Source: Asterochloris sp. CNOR1
Lineage: Eukaryota > Chlorophyta > Trebouxiophyceae > Trebouxiales > Trebouxiaceae
Assembly: GCA_963969365.1 (NCBI GenBank)
Contig: OZ017748.1
Coordinates: 1,178,001 to 1,242,000 of the forward strand
Reading direction: 5' to 3'
DNA: 64,000 nucleotides
A model generated the notes under the pieces. It was not told the origin of the DNA. It was given only the letters and a program-made list of their open reading frames with translations, and ran no database searches. The position numbers were made by a program, and so were the translations under genes. Positions 36,301 through 46,378 of the stretch are shown here, in pieces. The first letter of the stretch is position 1. The number at the start of each line of letters is the position of its first letter.

Positions 36301-39300
36301 GCGCACAGTTGTCCATTGTTTGACTGGTTGCAGCAGGAGCTCTTGGCAGCCTTCTTGCAGCCTGGCCTCAGGGAGCTCTGCTGCAGCCCTCTCAGCAGCG
36401 TGCTGCACCCGGCTGCTGGGCACCCGCTGACGGTGGGCTCTTGAGTGTGCAGGGAGGACCTGTCATGGCAGGAGCTGCAGCCCCACCTGCTCCCCCTGGA
36501 GCCAGGCACTTCTAATCCTTCTGCCAGCCTGGGGGACACCTGTGGGGAGGCTGACCAGCAGGATGCAGAGGGTGAGACTTGCTGACGGCAGCCTTGCAAG
36601 GCTGCGAGCTGCCTCTCAGCCTGTCTCCCTCGCCTTGCTTTGCAGCTGCGTGGTCAGAGCTCCCTGCGGGGCGCATGCTTGTTGCGCTGTCCAGGTGTTT
36701 ACCAGCCACAGCAAGCCCCACAGCTCCATGCACTGCTGTGCTTGAAGTCATTATTGACATGTGGTGGCTGCGCCTGTGGTGGCACTCTCTGGCTGAATGT
36801 CTAACAACATGTGCCTGCCCACAGAGGCTGAGGTTCACAGCATGCTCTGTCACCCACCTGCACAGCCTGTTTCCTGCACCACAGGGGCGCCACTCCCATC
36901 ACTGGTCTCGCCTGTGCGCGGCCAAGCTGCCCCGTCGCCCAGTGCAGTCCCCTCCCGCCGGCTGCCCTGCTGATGAGGCTTGCCCCACCCGGTGCAGGGT
37001 GGAGGCAGTCCCAGGGAGAGGGGCCCGCTCTGGGCCTGCCAAGCACCACGCCTCCCCGCTGACTGCGCGTGCTCCAGCTTTGCTTGCAGGGGCCAAGCTG
37101 TGGCCAGGGCGAGGAGCCAGGTGCCAGCTCACAGACTGCCTGCACAGCCCCGCCCTGCACTGACCCCCCTCCTCGCCTTCACTTTGGTGTAGGGCCCGAT
37201 GCCGTGCAGCACCATTGTGAGGGTGCAGGCACCAGCTTCGAGCCTCCAAGCTGCGGTGCACCATGGGAGCTTACCGCAGACGCCCTGCTTGTGACTTTGC
37301 TTGATTGGTTCCCTGCTGTGCAGGGCTCAGTGACAGCCATTCCCAGGGTGGGGGCCCAGACACCAGCTCTCGAGGCGGCAAGCGGCAGCGCACCTCCTGG
37401 GGCTCTGGAAAGAGGGCGGCACAGCCCCTGGAGGCCATGCGGCCCCTGGTGCTGCTCAGCAGCATGCACTCCAGCGAGCAGGCGAAATGCACCAAGGCGC
37501 TGGCCAAGCTGGGCATCCCGTGCCTGTCCCATGCAGACTGCCAGAGGTGACCCACTGGGTGCCAGGAGTGGGTGACTCTGTGCATGCTGGGCCTATTGTG
37601 CTGACAGCCTGCCAGGGGCCAGCGTGAGGATATCGAGTGGGTGCAGCTAGTGCCTGTCCATGCAGACTGTAAGGTGTGTATCAGTCTGTACAGTGGCTGT
37701 AGGTGTGAATGTATCGCATGCCTGCCCTCTGCACAGCGCTGCGTGTATCAGGAGTAGGGCAATGCAGTGCCTGTCCCATATGGGGGTGAGTGAAAGTTTG
37801 CATGCATCTAGTGCCTGTATATGCAGACACATGTGCTGGCTTGAGTCAGAGTGGCAGCAGGCGCAGTTCCTCAGGAAAGTTCCATGCAGTGCCTGTCCCA
37901 GGCAGAATGCCAGAGGCTGCTTCAGGGGTGCATGCAGTGCAGGTCTCGGGCGCAGGGACTCCTGTGTGCCGTGCCTTTCCCACAAAGCTGCTGAAGTTGA
38001 GCACTGACATCAGCCCTGGCTACGCATAACGGTGGCTGAGGCCAGTCAACAGCTGCTGTGCTGATCCACTGAGTCAAGCGTACCCCTGCGCACCCACAGG
38101 TGGCGGGACAGGACCACGCACGTGGTCATGCCTTCACTCGGGCGCACGCTGAAGGCTCTGGCAGGCATGGCAGCTGGGCGGTGGCTGGTCAGCACAAAGT
38201 TTGTTGACGACTGCAAGGAGGCGCAGGGCCTGGCTGAGCCGGTGAGCTGTTGAGTTGTGCTGATGCGTGTGTGTGGCACCTTCTTGAAGTCATTGGAGGT
38301 GCAGAGGCTGGCTGAGTCAGGCAAGGGCTGGCTGAGCTGGTGCTTCTGGGCTGTGCTGTTGCTGCTGGGGAGCTTGCAATCCCCTGGCTACGCACAACAG
38401 AGGCAGTGCAGATGGCTTTTTTGTGTGTAGCCAGCAACCTTGAGCATGTTGCGCTGTCTCAGTGGCCAAGCATGGCATGCTGCACTTTCGCACGCTCTGC
38501 TGTGGACACCTACTTGCACCTGTGTTGTTGTCCCAGCATGCTGCTGCGTGTGTGTGGGCCATCAGCCTGGGTGGACGCGCAGCAGCTAAGCAGCTGCTGA
38601 GCACTGCCTCAAGGCCACCTGCTACCCCTGCACAGACCTGCTGCTTCTGTCATGTTCCTTTCATGGCAGCCCTGCCTCTTATCTGCAGCCAAGTCACTGC
38701 CAGCTGTGTGCAGGGCCCACGTGAGCTGGGCAGCAGGGCCTGCAAGGCGGACATGGCAGAGGGCGCGCCCAGGCACTGGCGGCAGCGGTATGAGGCCACA
38801 GGAGAAGGAGCCTTTGTTGGCCTGCAGGTGATGGTACCTGCCATTGCACAATGCTGTGCGGGGCTTGTGAAGGGACCTCATCTGCCACACCGCGTCATGC
38901 AGAGCCGGCTGCTGACAGCCCGATGGCCAGCTGGTCACTCCATGGTTGCCCCTCAGGCACCCGTGTGCGATGCGACTGAGCTCTCCTGTGCTGCTGCAGT
39001 TTGTCTTGTTTGGCAAGTGCGACGAGCCAGGTCCAGATCATCAGTAAGCATCGCCACTGGCAAGTCCTTGCTGCTGCCATGCTCTGCTGTTGCCTTAGCT
39101 TTGCTGTTGCCATGGCTTTGCGTTTGCCAGCCGTGAAGGGCCAAGCATGAGCTTGGACTGAGCCTAGCCTGGCCTGAGCTAAACTGCGCAAACATTGATG
39201 TTGCTGTGCAGGGATCTGCGGACCATCATAGAGGCTGGCGGTGGCGCAGTGACCAGATGTGACAAAGAAATGTCCACCGCACTGACGACTCTCATCAGGC

Positions 39301-39509
39301 AAAAGGGTGTGCACGCGGCACTCATGCGGGCCGACACCTCAGGAGCCCTTGGGCCAGTGCAGGCGCTGCTGGAGGCCCAGGTGCCCTGCGCCTCTCCACG
39401 GTTCCTTGTGGAGTGGCTGGCACACCCTTTTGACCAGACACTGGAGGACCACTTGCTTTTTGGCTCAAAGCTCTCAAAGGAGCTCAGCCAGACTTTACAA
39501 GCTCGCTAA
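30340..39509 (+). CDS. BRCT(2)-disordered-Tudor-like-BRCT(2) protein, likely DNA-damage mediator
   Basis: Nineteen exons close in phase to 1171 residues: 30340-30357, 30435-30513, 30619-30794, 31027-31069, 31314-31485, 32124-32200, 32434-32580, 32813-33711, 34049-34591, 35223-35453, 36116-36180, 36453-36571, 36885-36913, 37090-37186, 37324-37546, 38100-38241, 38714-38827, 39000-39043, 39212-39509. N-terminal BRCT pair: residues about 5-110 (ATHVVLRHKQL, VSIFWAAEL, LFRPFRG) and 111-200 (EVTVTGFQG, VTHVLAEN, IHVVNCQWLYD). Residues about 240-720 are Ala/Gly-rich and disordered, with short repeats of the type AAGAGKAEA. A Tudor-like segment spans about 770-830 (LLGRRVHKHF, WWRVEYEDGDRED). The C-terminal BRCT pair covers about 925-1165 (RPLVLLSSM, THVVMPS, WLVSTKFVDDC, FVLFGK). 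End BRCTs resemble plant At4g02110-type proteins; Tudor followed by tandem BRCT recalls 53BP1/Crb2. Such proteins read histone marks and phosphopeptides at DNA breaks. Exons 30340-30357 and 36885-36913 are the least certain. Confidence 0.85.
37519..37915 (+). repeat. Exon-terminal motif repeated four times in its downstream intron
   Basis: The end of exon 37324-37546 reads GTGCCTGTCCCATGCAGACT followed by GCCAGAG and the donor. Diverged copies follow inside the 553-nt intron at 37649-37675, 37767-37790, 37810-37830 and 37889-37915, sharing GTGCCTGT and mostly CAGA(C/A)TG. At least one copy also carries a GTGAG donor-like box (37786). The copies are out of frame or blocked by stops, so they are not alternative exons of the ordinary kind. 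Confidence 0.7.
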
Positions 39510-40147
39510 AGTCATGCGAGTGACGGTGCAGCCTTTTGAAGATAGAAATGCAGGGAGGAGTCTGGTTGCTCACTGTAGGTGTTGATTTATCAGTTTTCAA
39601 GTGAGTGCGGAATTGTATGCATTGGGAAAAGCATTTCCTAATGCATACGAAGCTCCAAGTCAACAAGCTGGTCATCTACTGCATTGCCAGGCCTGATGTG
39701 AGGTGCTTGGCAGATGAAGCTGACCATGATGTGTTCTCACCTTCGAACTGCACAATAGGGACATAACGGCCAAGGCCATATCCCTCCAAAATGAAGACGC
39801 TGGTGGTAGGACTGAGGGAGGGGCACCAGACAGCCTAACAAGGCAGATTTATGATAGAAGTGCACGATACATGTTTTGATACACAGCAACCACGGCACTA
39901 CATGTCTCCCACTGCTCTTGACACTGCTCTTTAGCTATTTGTATATTCTGAGGACAGCTGGGGTCCACAGCTGGGCATAAGTGACACCATCTTGCTCATT
40001 CCACTCCACAGTGCTGCATCCTTCAGTATCGAAGGCTTGTCTGACAAGCCCACTTCTCTTTGGGCAGTGGGGGAGCCAAGGGTTTTGATGGCCCCTTCAA
40101 CAGTGCATGCAAATTTTGGTTTCAAAGCTCTCGCTCGGGCCTTTTCA
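39510..40147. other. Convergent intergenic region, no gene seen
   Basis: This 0.64-kb stretch separates the stop of the BRCT gene from the stop of the leftward GLX2 gene, so it should hold both 3' untranslated regions. It is more AT-rich than its surroundings. A leftward open frame at 39931-40197 overlaps the GLX2 stop in another frame, lacks a supported ATG and is best read as 3' UTR. TGTAA-type polyadenylation signals are not obvious. Confidence 0.6.
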
Positions 40148-41592
40148 TCAATGCCTGATGCCTGCCATCCTTGCCAGGGGACCCACAGCGTTAACAAGAT
40201 TCACAACACGCCCGAAGACTGCAGCTGAGAGGCCACCAAATGTGTCTTTGCGATGCCTCAGTGCAGCAAGGACCCTGATTGGATCGCACTCGCCAACAGC
40301 TTTCTGCACCGCTAGTTGCTGGCATCTCAGAAAGGGATTGTACCCCAGCTCCTCCTGCAGCAGTGATCGCCACAAGCCTGACTGTTGAGTCGAGCTGGGG
40401 CCTTGCATCGCGTCTGCCTACAGCAAGCCGGGCTTTGCAAGGCTCACCTGGATGGTTGAGGGTACAGTGGGCTGCCGCTGCTCGCGCTGGGCTCTGGCCC
40501 ACTGCAGCTTGCGCTGCACAGCAGGGTTGTCGGGCTCTGCACAGCACCAGTGAAACTCAATTCCGTCAGTCAGCAGTACCAAGAACGGCAGTGCTCTGCA
40601 CAACACACGAGCTAAACCAAGCCTGTACTTGCCTATGCTGGCTGCAAACTCCATGTTTGCGACTGTGTACTCGTGTCCGCACCAGAGAGCCGTGTCTGGC
40701 GGCACCTTGGCAAGCACCTCGATCAGCGAGTGGTACATTTGCTGGGGTGTGCCAGAGAAACACCTGCAGAGCTGCGCAAAAGATCTCAGGGCTGCTGCAG
40801 ATGCCCCTGCCACCCAGCAGTTCTTGGGTGTGATGTTACAGCAGTGCTGCAGCTGCTTGCCTGCACGGGATGCACCTGCAGCAATTAGTGTTTTGGATCT
40901 GGAGGGTACAGCAGCACTGCAGCTGCTCACCTGCCGCAGCCGCCAACAAAAAGGGCGTCCCCTGAGAACAGCACAGCCTCCCCACTGCCAGTCTGGGTGC
41001 AGAGGTAGCAGATGTGGCCCTCGGTGTGGCTTCAGCATGCACATGCACCAGGCACAGGTCAGCCCAAGATCCCAGCTTGAAGCAGGGAGACAGAGGGCAC
41101 CCCTGCATCACTCACTAGGGCGTTTCCAGCGCCATCACCGTCACATCATCAAGCTCCATGCGGTCCCTGTCATGCAAGGGGTTTGTGCAGCAGGCAACGC
41201 CATCGTGTGCACCGCCATAGATTGGGATGCCTGGCACAATTTGAGCCAGCTCAGCGTTGCCGCCAGCATGGTCCCTGCATGGTAGCAGAGAGGAGTGAGA
41301 CACAGCTAGTACACGGTCGCCAGCGTTGCGCACAGGAGTTGGCTCATGCGTGGTGGTGGGTGGTCAGGCAGCCTGCCACGTCCAGGCCAGCCTGTTGCGC
41401 AGCGTCGAGTACCTTCCTGGGCTCTACTGGATCCACCAACAGCGCCTTATTGCTCTTGCTGTTGGACAGTCTGCAGGCAAGGGCGGTCAGAAAGCAGCAC
41501 CCGGCTCTGCAGAGCTGAGGAAGCAGAAGCAACTGCCGCACCCACATGTAGGCGTAATTGTTGGAGAGGCATGGGACAGGGATGACCTTCAT
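40148..41592 (-). CDS. GLX2: Glyoxalase II (hydroxyacylglutathione hydrolase)
   Basis: Exons read leftward from ATG 41592: 41546-41592 (exon begins 41598), 41348-41470, 41116-41274, 40931-41029, 40633-40763, 40448-40536, 40148-40354; in phase, 284 residues. It hydrolyses S-lactoylglutathione to lactate and glutathione, the second step of methylglyoxal detoxification. The binuclear-metal motif THHHADH is split across the 41348/41274 junction. Other ligands: H in TEGHICY, D in FSGDALFVGGCGR and H in WCGHEYT. The C-terminal substrate domain has NPFLR. Start MKVIPVPCLSNNYAY is the usual cytosolic form. An upstream exon with ATG at 41791 encodes a basic, Ser-rich leader (MLKLLRKCSAPGCARTFSSA) like a mitochondrial presequence, but joining it in frame needs a 46-nt intron. 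Two splice oddities: donor GCAAGT at 40632 (GC-AG), and donor ATGAGC at 41347 where GTGAGC is expected. It runs head-to-head with the AT-hook gene. Confidence 0.93.
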
Positions 41593-41791
41593 TGATGTCT
41601 GCATGAGCAGCAGTGTCCTTTTGCAGTAACTGGGGCTCCTTCACAGTAATGCTTCTTGTGAAAGATGCGAGGTCCTGCTTGTGTGTGTCTAGTGTCAGAC
41701 ATAAGTAATCAACTACTTGCCTTCTTTTTCTTGCTGACGAAAAAGTGCGGGCGCAACCCGGTGCTGAGCACTTGCGGAGCAGCTTGAGCAT

Positions 41792-42027
41792 CAGTGCTGT
41801 CGGGGAGAGGGTTGATAGCCCAAAGAGCCGAGTCCGGACCCACACACAATTTCCGTTTTGCCGCAACGGAAACAGGTATTCATTCCTTTCCTTTGACTGA
41901 GCTGCCAGGCCTGCAAGAAGAGACGACGTCTTGCATCAGATGTGGCTATTCGTCGTCCCGGTCCCTCTTGTTGCTTCCAACAGCAGGCATCCTACCTCTC
42001 TTCACCATCTGCAGGTAGCGGCAGATC
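41792..42027. promoter_or_regulatory. Putative bidirectional promoter between GLX2 and the AT-hook gene
   Basis: Only 236 bp separate the upstream ATG of the leftward GLX2 leader (41791) from the ATG of the rightward AT-hook gene (42028). No other gene fits here. The sequence is pyrimidine-rich on the plus strand and has no obvious TATA box near either start. Co-regulation of the two genes is an inference from this geometry. Confidence 0.4.
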
Positions 42028-45000
42028 ATGGCAGACTATGGGCAGCAGCTTCCACCCCCGCTGCCTCCAGCCCAGCCCCTGCAAAACACGCCGCAGCACC
42101 ATGCGCTGGCCCCAGAGCATGCTGAGATGAAAGCTGAGTACGGTGGCGGAGCGCACCCCTCGGCCCAGGAGTGAGCCCTTGTGCACACGCTCCTGCCATG
42201 CACAACCCTCCAAACATGCCTCTCGCTTGCACCTGGCACTGGCCCAGGTTGGGGTGCCTACTGCCCTGGCGTTTTTGAGCATACCTTTTGCGCTGTCGAA
42301 AGTGCTCCTGTTGCTGCTGACTCAGACTGCATCTGGACATCTGCCAGGGGTAGTTGCTGCAGCCAAGTGCCCGCCTTGCTGCTCAGTCAGCAACCTCCAG
42401 CGGTGTTTCCACCCCATACCCGACAATGCAAGGAGTCCTTTGGCCCTGATGGCCTCGTTGACACTTCTGCGGTGCCCCATGCAGGGCCGCCCAGTTCCAG
42501 GCCGCCCGTGCAGATGGGCAGTACCACCATCAGCTGGTGGCCCCGCCTCCTGATGTGCACACAGTGGCATACGACGCTCAGGCAGTCGCTGCTGTCCCAG
42601 AGCAGGACCCTTCCTACCAGCCAGGTGCTTGACATGCCCGTCCATGCCTGCACAGCACAGCCCATGGATGCCTGTAGGAGTGCCTGCTGGCCAGATGCTC
42701 TATGCACTAAAGCCAAGGCACTGGCTGGATTGCAACTGTTGCAGACAGCTGCCTGTCTGCCTGCAGCCTGTCTGCTTGCGTGCTGCCCTGCAGAAAGCAC
42801 AGGCTGCAGGAGTGACCCCCCCTTGTGCGATGCGCTGGGCTGACCGTCTGGTTCTGCTGCAAGGCTAGGAAGTAGCCTGAGGGGTACATGCCTGCAGCTC
42901 AGGCTCGTGTCTTGCCTGGCCAGCCAGGAGAGCCCTGCATGGTGCCCCGCTGCAGGAATGCCGGGGGCCCACGCGCACCTGGGGCAAGAAGCTCCCCAGC
43001 AGCGGGCGCGGGCCACTGCCGGCAGGAAGGGCAGGGAGGGGGAGGTGAGCCGGGCACAGTGCTGCTTGTCAGCCTGCAGTCATGGACCGCCTTGCCTCAC
43101 TGGCATGGCAGGCTGCTGTGTTGACCGGTCGCACATGCTGGCACTTTTGAACTCTGTTGTCAGGCGGGAGCGTCCCCAGCTGCTGAGACGTCCTGCACCA
43201 GGCACCTTGACAGACTTGTGCCGAAGGAGGGCTAGGCAAGTCTGACGCGAGGGTGTGCTGTGTGTGCAGAGCATGGGCACCGATGACATGACTGAGGTGG
43301 CGGCGATCCCAGAGGAGGCAATGCAGGCAGCTGCCCACGCTGCAGGGCTGCTGCAGCTGCCAGGTGGGCAGCTTCCTTGTGCCTGACACTGCATGGCGCC
43401 CTGGCACAGCAGGGCTCCCCTCCTGCCCGACGCTGCAGGCCTCACAGGGCACTCGGCATGATGGACCATACCCTGGGCTCACTTCTGTGCCTGAGCCTTG
43501 ACGGCAGTCTGTTATTACCCAACTGCTGCTCAATGCTCAGGTTGGCACCCTAAGCTTCCTTGATTTGGGCGACGCGAGGCGGCAGAATGCCGCAGAACCA
43601 GCATCCCTCCCTGCCAGCTCTGTGGAGCTTTTTGCAGGCCGCTGCCTGAGCGTCTGGCTGAGCATGCGCTACCAACAGCTGTTCAGTGACTGCACACCAC
43701 AGGAAGGAGCACGAGCCCGTCAATGACCTTGTCCATGCACAGCAGTGGCCCGCCCTCACCTGCAGGGCCCCGCATGAAGGTGCCTGGGCGGCGCGGGCGC
43801 CCCCCAGGGAGCAAGAACAAGAAGACGCTGGCACTGGAGGCACTGGCCAGTGCAGGGCTGGATCGCCGGCAGCAGGAGCTGGCCATGCAGGTGCGGGCCC
43901 TGGTAGCTGCCCTGTGCACTGCTCTGCACGGTGGACGCCCTGCGCGGTGCACAGCAGCGCCCCTGGGCTGCCCTGTGGCTGCACATCCAGTCATGCTGCT
44001 GGGCATGCTGCTGGCAGGGGCCGGCTTGCTGTCACCACTGAGGTGTCATCTGCAGCAGCTCTGCTGGGGTCCTGCATCAAGGCACTGCCTTACCTTATAG
44101 CAAAGCAGGCTTCAGTGGGCCAGCCCTCTCCTGCGTTGCGAGCCCTCTGGAGGACTTCCAGTCACATCACCACCGAAGGCCCTTGTAGCTGCAACAACTA
44201 CAGGGGCTGATGCCAGCAGGCTGCCCTGCATGCGAGTTATCATGCCCGTCATGGCCCTTCAGCTGCAGGATTGTGCTGCTGCGAAAGCGCCAGCCGTTCA
44301 GGGTGGCAGCACAGTACTGGCCCTGCCTGCAGATCATCATGCAGCAGCAGGACGACATGACCCGAACGAGGGAGATGCAGATCCAGCAGCTGGAGATGCA
44401 GGGGCGCAAGCGGCGGGGGCGCCCCCCGGGGAGCAAGAACAAGCCCAAGTCGGATGTGTCTGGAGGCTTGGAGATACGTGAGTTCCTCTCCTCTGCTGGG
44501 CACGTACTGTCGGGTGCTAGTTTGCTGGTGAGGCCTGCTCAAGGCGGGCAGCAAGAAGATTGACCCCCATCTGGACGCAAGCTGGAGGTCAGTGAGCCTC
44601 GGACTGGCCAATTTGCTGCTCTGCATGGTTCATGTGCACTGCAGCCGATTGTGGACCTGGCTGCAACTGCTGCTTGCTAGAAAGCAGCCCCTGACTGCTC
44701 CCACTGACCCTGCTGAGAGTCTGGTCTGCACTCCCCTCACATGGCTGCCCACGCCATGCACAGCCTACATGACGCCTCCATTGCTGTACTGCAGCCAAGC
44801 AGGCATCGCCCCTGGGCCCAGATGGCCTGCCCATAAAAAAGCCCCGCGGCCGCCCCAAGGGCAGCAAGAACAAGAAAACTCTGTTGAAGCTGGGCGGCGA
44901 GGTGACACCCGGCATTGTGGTTTGTGCCGGGAGGCAGGTTTACTTGATCTTCACAGGCCAGCTGCACTCTTCAAATGGCAGCCAGCCCCAGCACCCAGAG

Positions 45001-46299
45001 GCGGCGTGTCTGGCAGGGGCACCTGTCTGCATACCAAAAGCATCTGGGCTGCCTGCGGTACTGACGGCCAACCCCTGAAACTTTGCCTGGCTTCCCTTGT
45101 CGCTGGTGGTTCTTAGGAAAGGTCCCAGGCTTCATTGTCATGTTGAAACCTGACACGGTGTTTTATGGCACCTGGCTGGGTCACTCCTGGTGCTTGCACC
45201 AGCTGCAGTGCAGCCCTATGGCACTTAGTCCTGAGATGCCAGCTGCCTGTGCGGTTCATCAGAACCCGTGCAGGAGCCACCAGGGCCACCCTGCAGCTTT
45301 CAAAGCCAGCCCCACAGCTGCAACACCTCGCGTGGCATGCGAAATGGTGCAGCCTGTAGGTGCTGTCTGATGCCAGGTTTCATGAGCTGAGCCGCCCCCA
45401 CGGGTGCATGCAGGCACAGGAGCACTTCTCAGAGGACGGCGAGTCGCAGCCCCCGCTGCCCACAGAGCCTCAGCCGCCGGAGGGGGAGGCACACAGCCAC
45501 GCACACACCGTGGGGCACATGCACGACATGCAGGGGCACGCCCCGGGCATCCTGCATGTCGGCGACATGCAGCCACACCCGGGGCAGGCCATGCTGCCGC
45601 AGCATGTCGGGGAGGAGCTCCAACACCTGCAGGTGAGGCAACAGCAGTGTGGTTGGGGTGGCTGCACACGGAGGACACACAGGTGCATCCAGGCACGGCA
45701 TGCTGCTGCAAAGGTAGACAGACGCTGCACATGCGCTGCTGACTGGCTGCTGGGTGCTGGATGCAGGGGCAGGAGATGCAGGGGCAGGCGCACTTCCAGG
45801 ACCTCCACCATCTGCAGCATGCCCAGGCTGGCATGGCTGGGTACCAGGCAAGCCATGCACTCGAGCTGCATGGAGGGAGCAAGCCTGCCTGATCAAGCTG
45901 TACTGTCCTGACACTCAACCTTCTGGTGTCAAATCTCAATACTGCCTGTTCCCACATGAGACCCTGCTCGTCTCAGCCTCTAATGAACTCCTGCTGTTCC
46001 CTCGGCTTGGCTCTTGCTCATTGCGGCCTTGGCTCAGCTCTTGCTCTGGCCTAAAGTTTGCATGGCTTGCAAAGCTGACCACCTGCTTTGGCCTCTGAGG
46101 GCTGGGGCCACACCTGAAGCAGTCCACTTCTGGCATTCATGCAAAAACCAGAAAGCCTGAGGCGCCACTGCAGGGTCACGAGCAGCAGCAGGCTGTGGCG
46201 GCCCCGCAGCAGTTTACGTCAGAGCAAGCGCATTACATGCAGCAGGCCACCGGTGCTGGGCATGACTTGGGTACATACCATCACATGACCGGTCACTAG
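42028..46299 (+). CDS. Triple AT-hook, His/Gln-rich nuclear protein
   Basis: Ten exons in phase give 422 residues: 42028-42170, 42485-42624, 42956-43044, 43270-43363, 43766-43890, 44333-44477, 44795-44901, 45414-45632, 45767-45847, 46174-46299. Three AT-hooks with the GRP core are each extended by SKNK: RRGRPPGSKNKK (about residue 164), RKRRGRPPGSKNK (about 222) and KKPRGRPKGSKNKK (about 259). Each sits in its own exon (starts 43766, 44333, 44795). Residues about 282-422 are rich in His, Gln and Met (HSHAHTVGHMHDMQGH, HHLQHAQ, YHHMTGH), with no other domain. AT-hooks bind the minor groove of AT-rich DNA; a chromatin or transcription role is inferred. The His-rich tail could bind metal. The intron after 45847 has a GCAAGC donor (GC-AG). 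The gene lies between the two glyoxalase genes, head-to-head with GLX2 and tail-to-tail with GLX1. Confidence 0.85.
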
Positions 46300-46378
46300 A
46301 TGTCTCAGAGCGCGTTGAAGGAGCTGGATTTTACATATAAGGCGGGAGCTGTATTTGTCTTCTAAGGACCCAGAGCTT

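Noticed and set aside
39931-40197. Leftward open frame overlapping the end of GLX2 as a separate gene
   Set aside because: It overlaps the GLX2 stop in another frame, has no supported start or splice signals, and fits better as 3' UTR.
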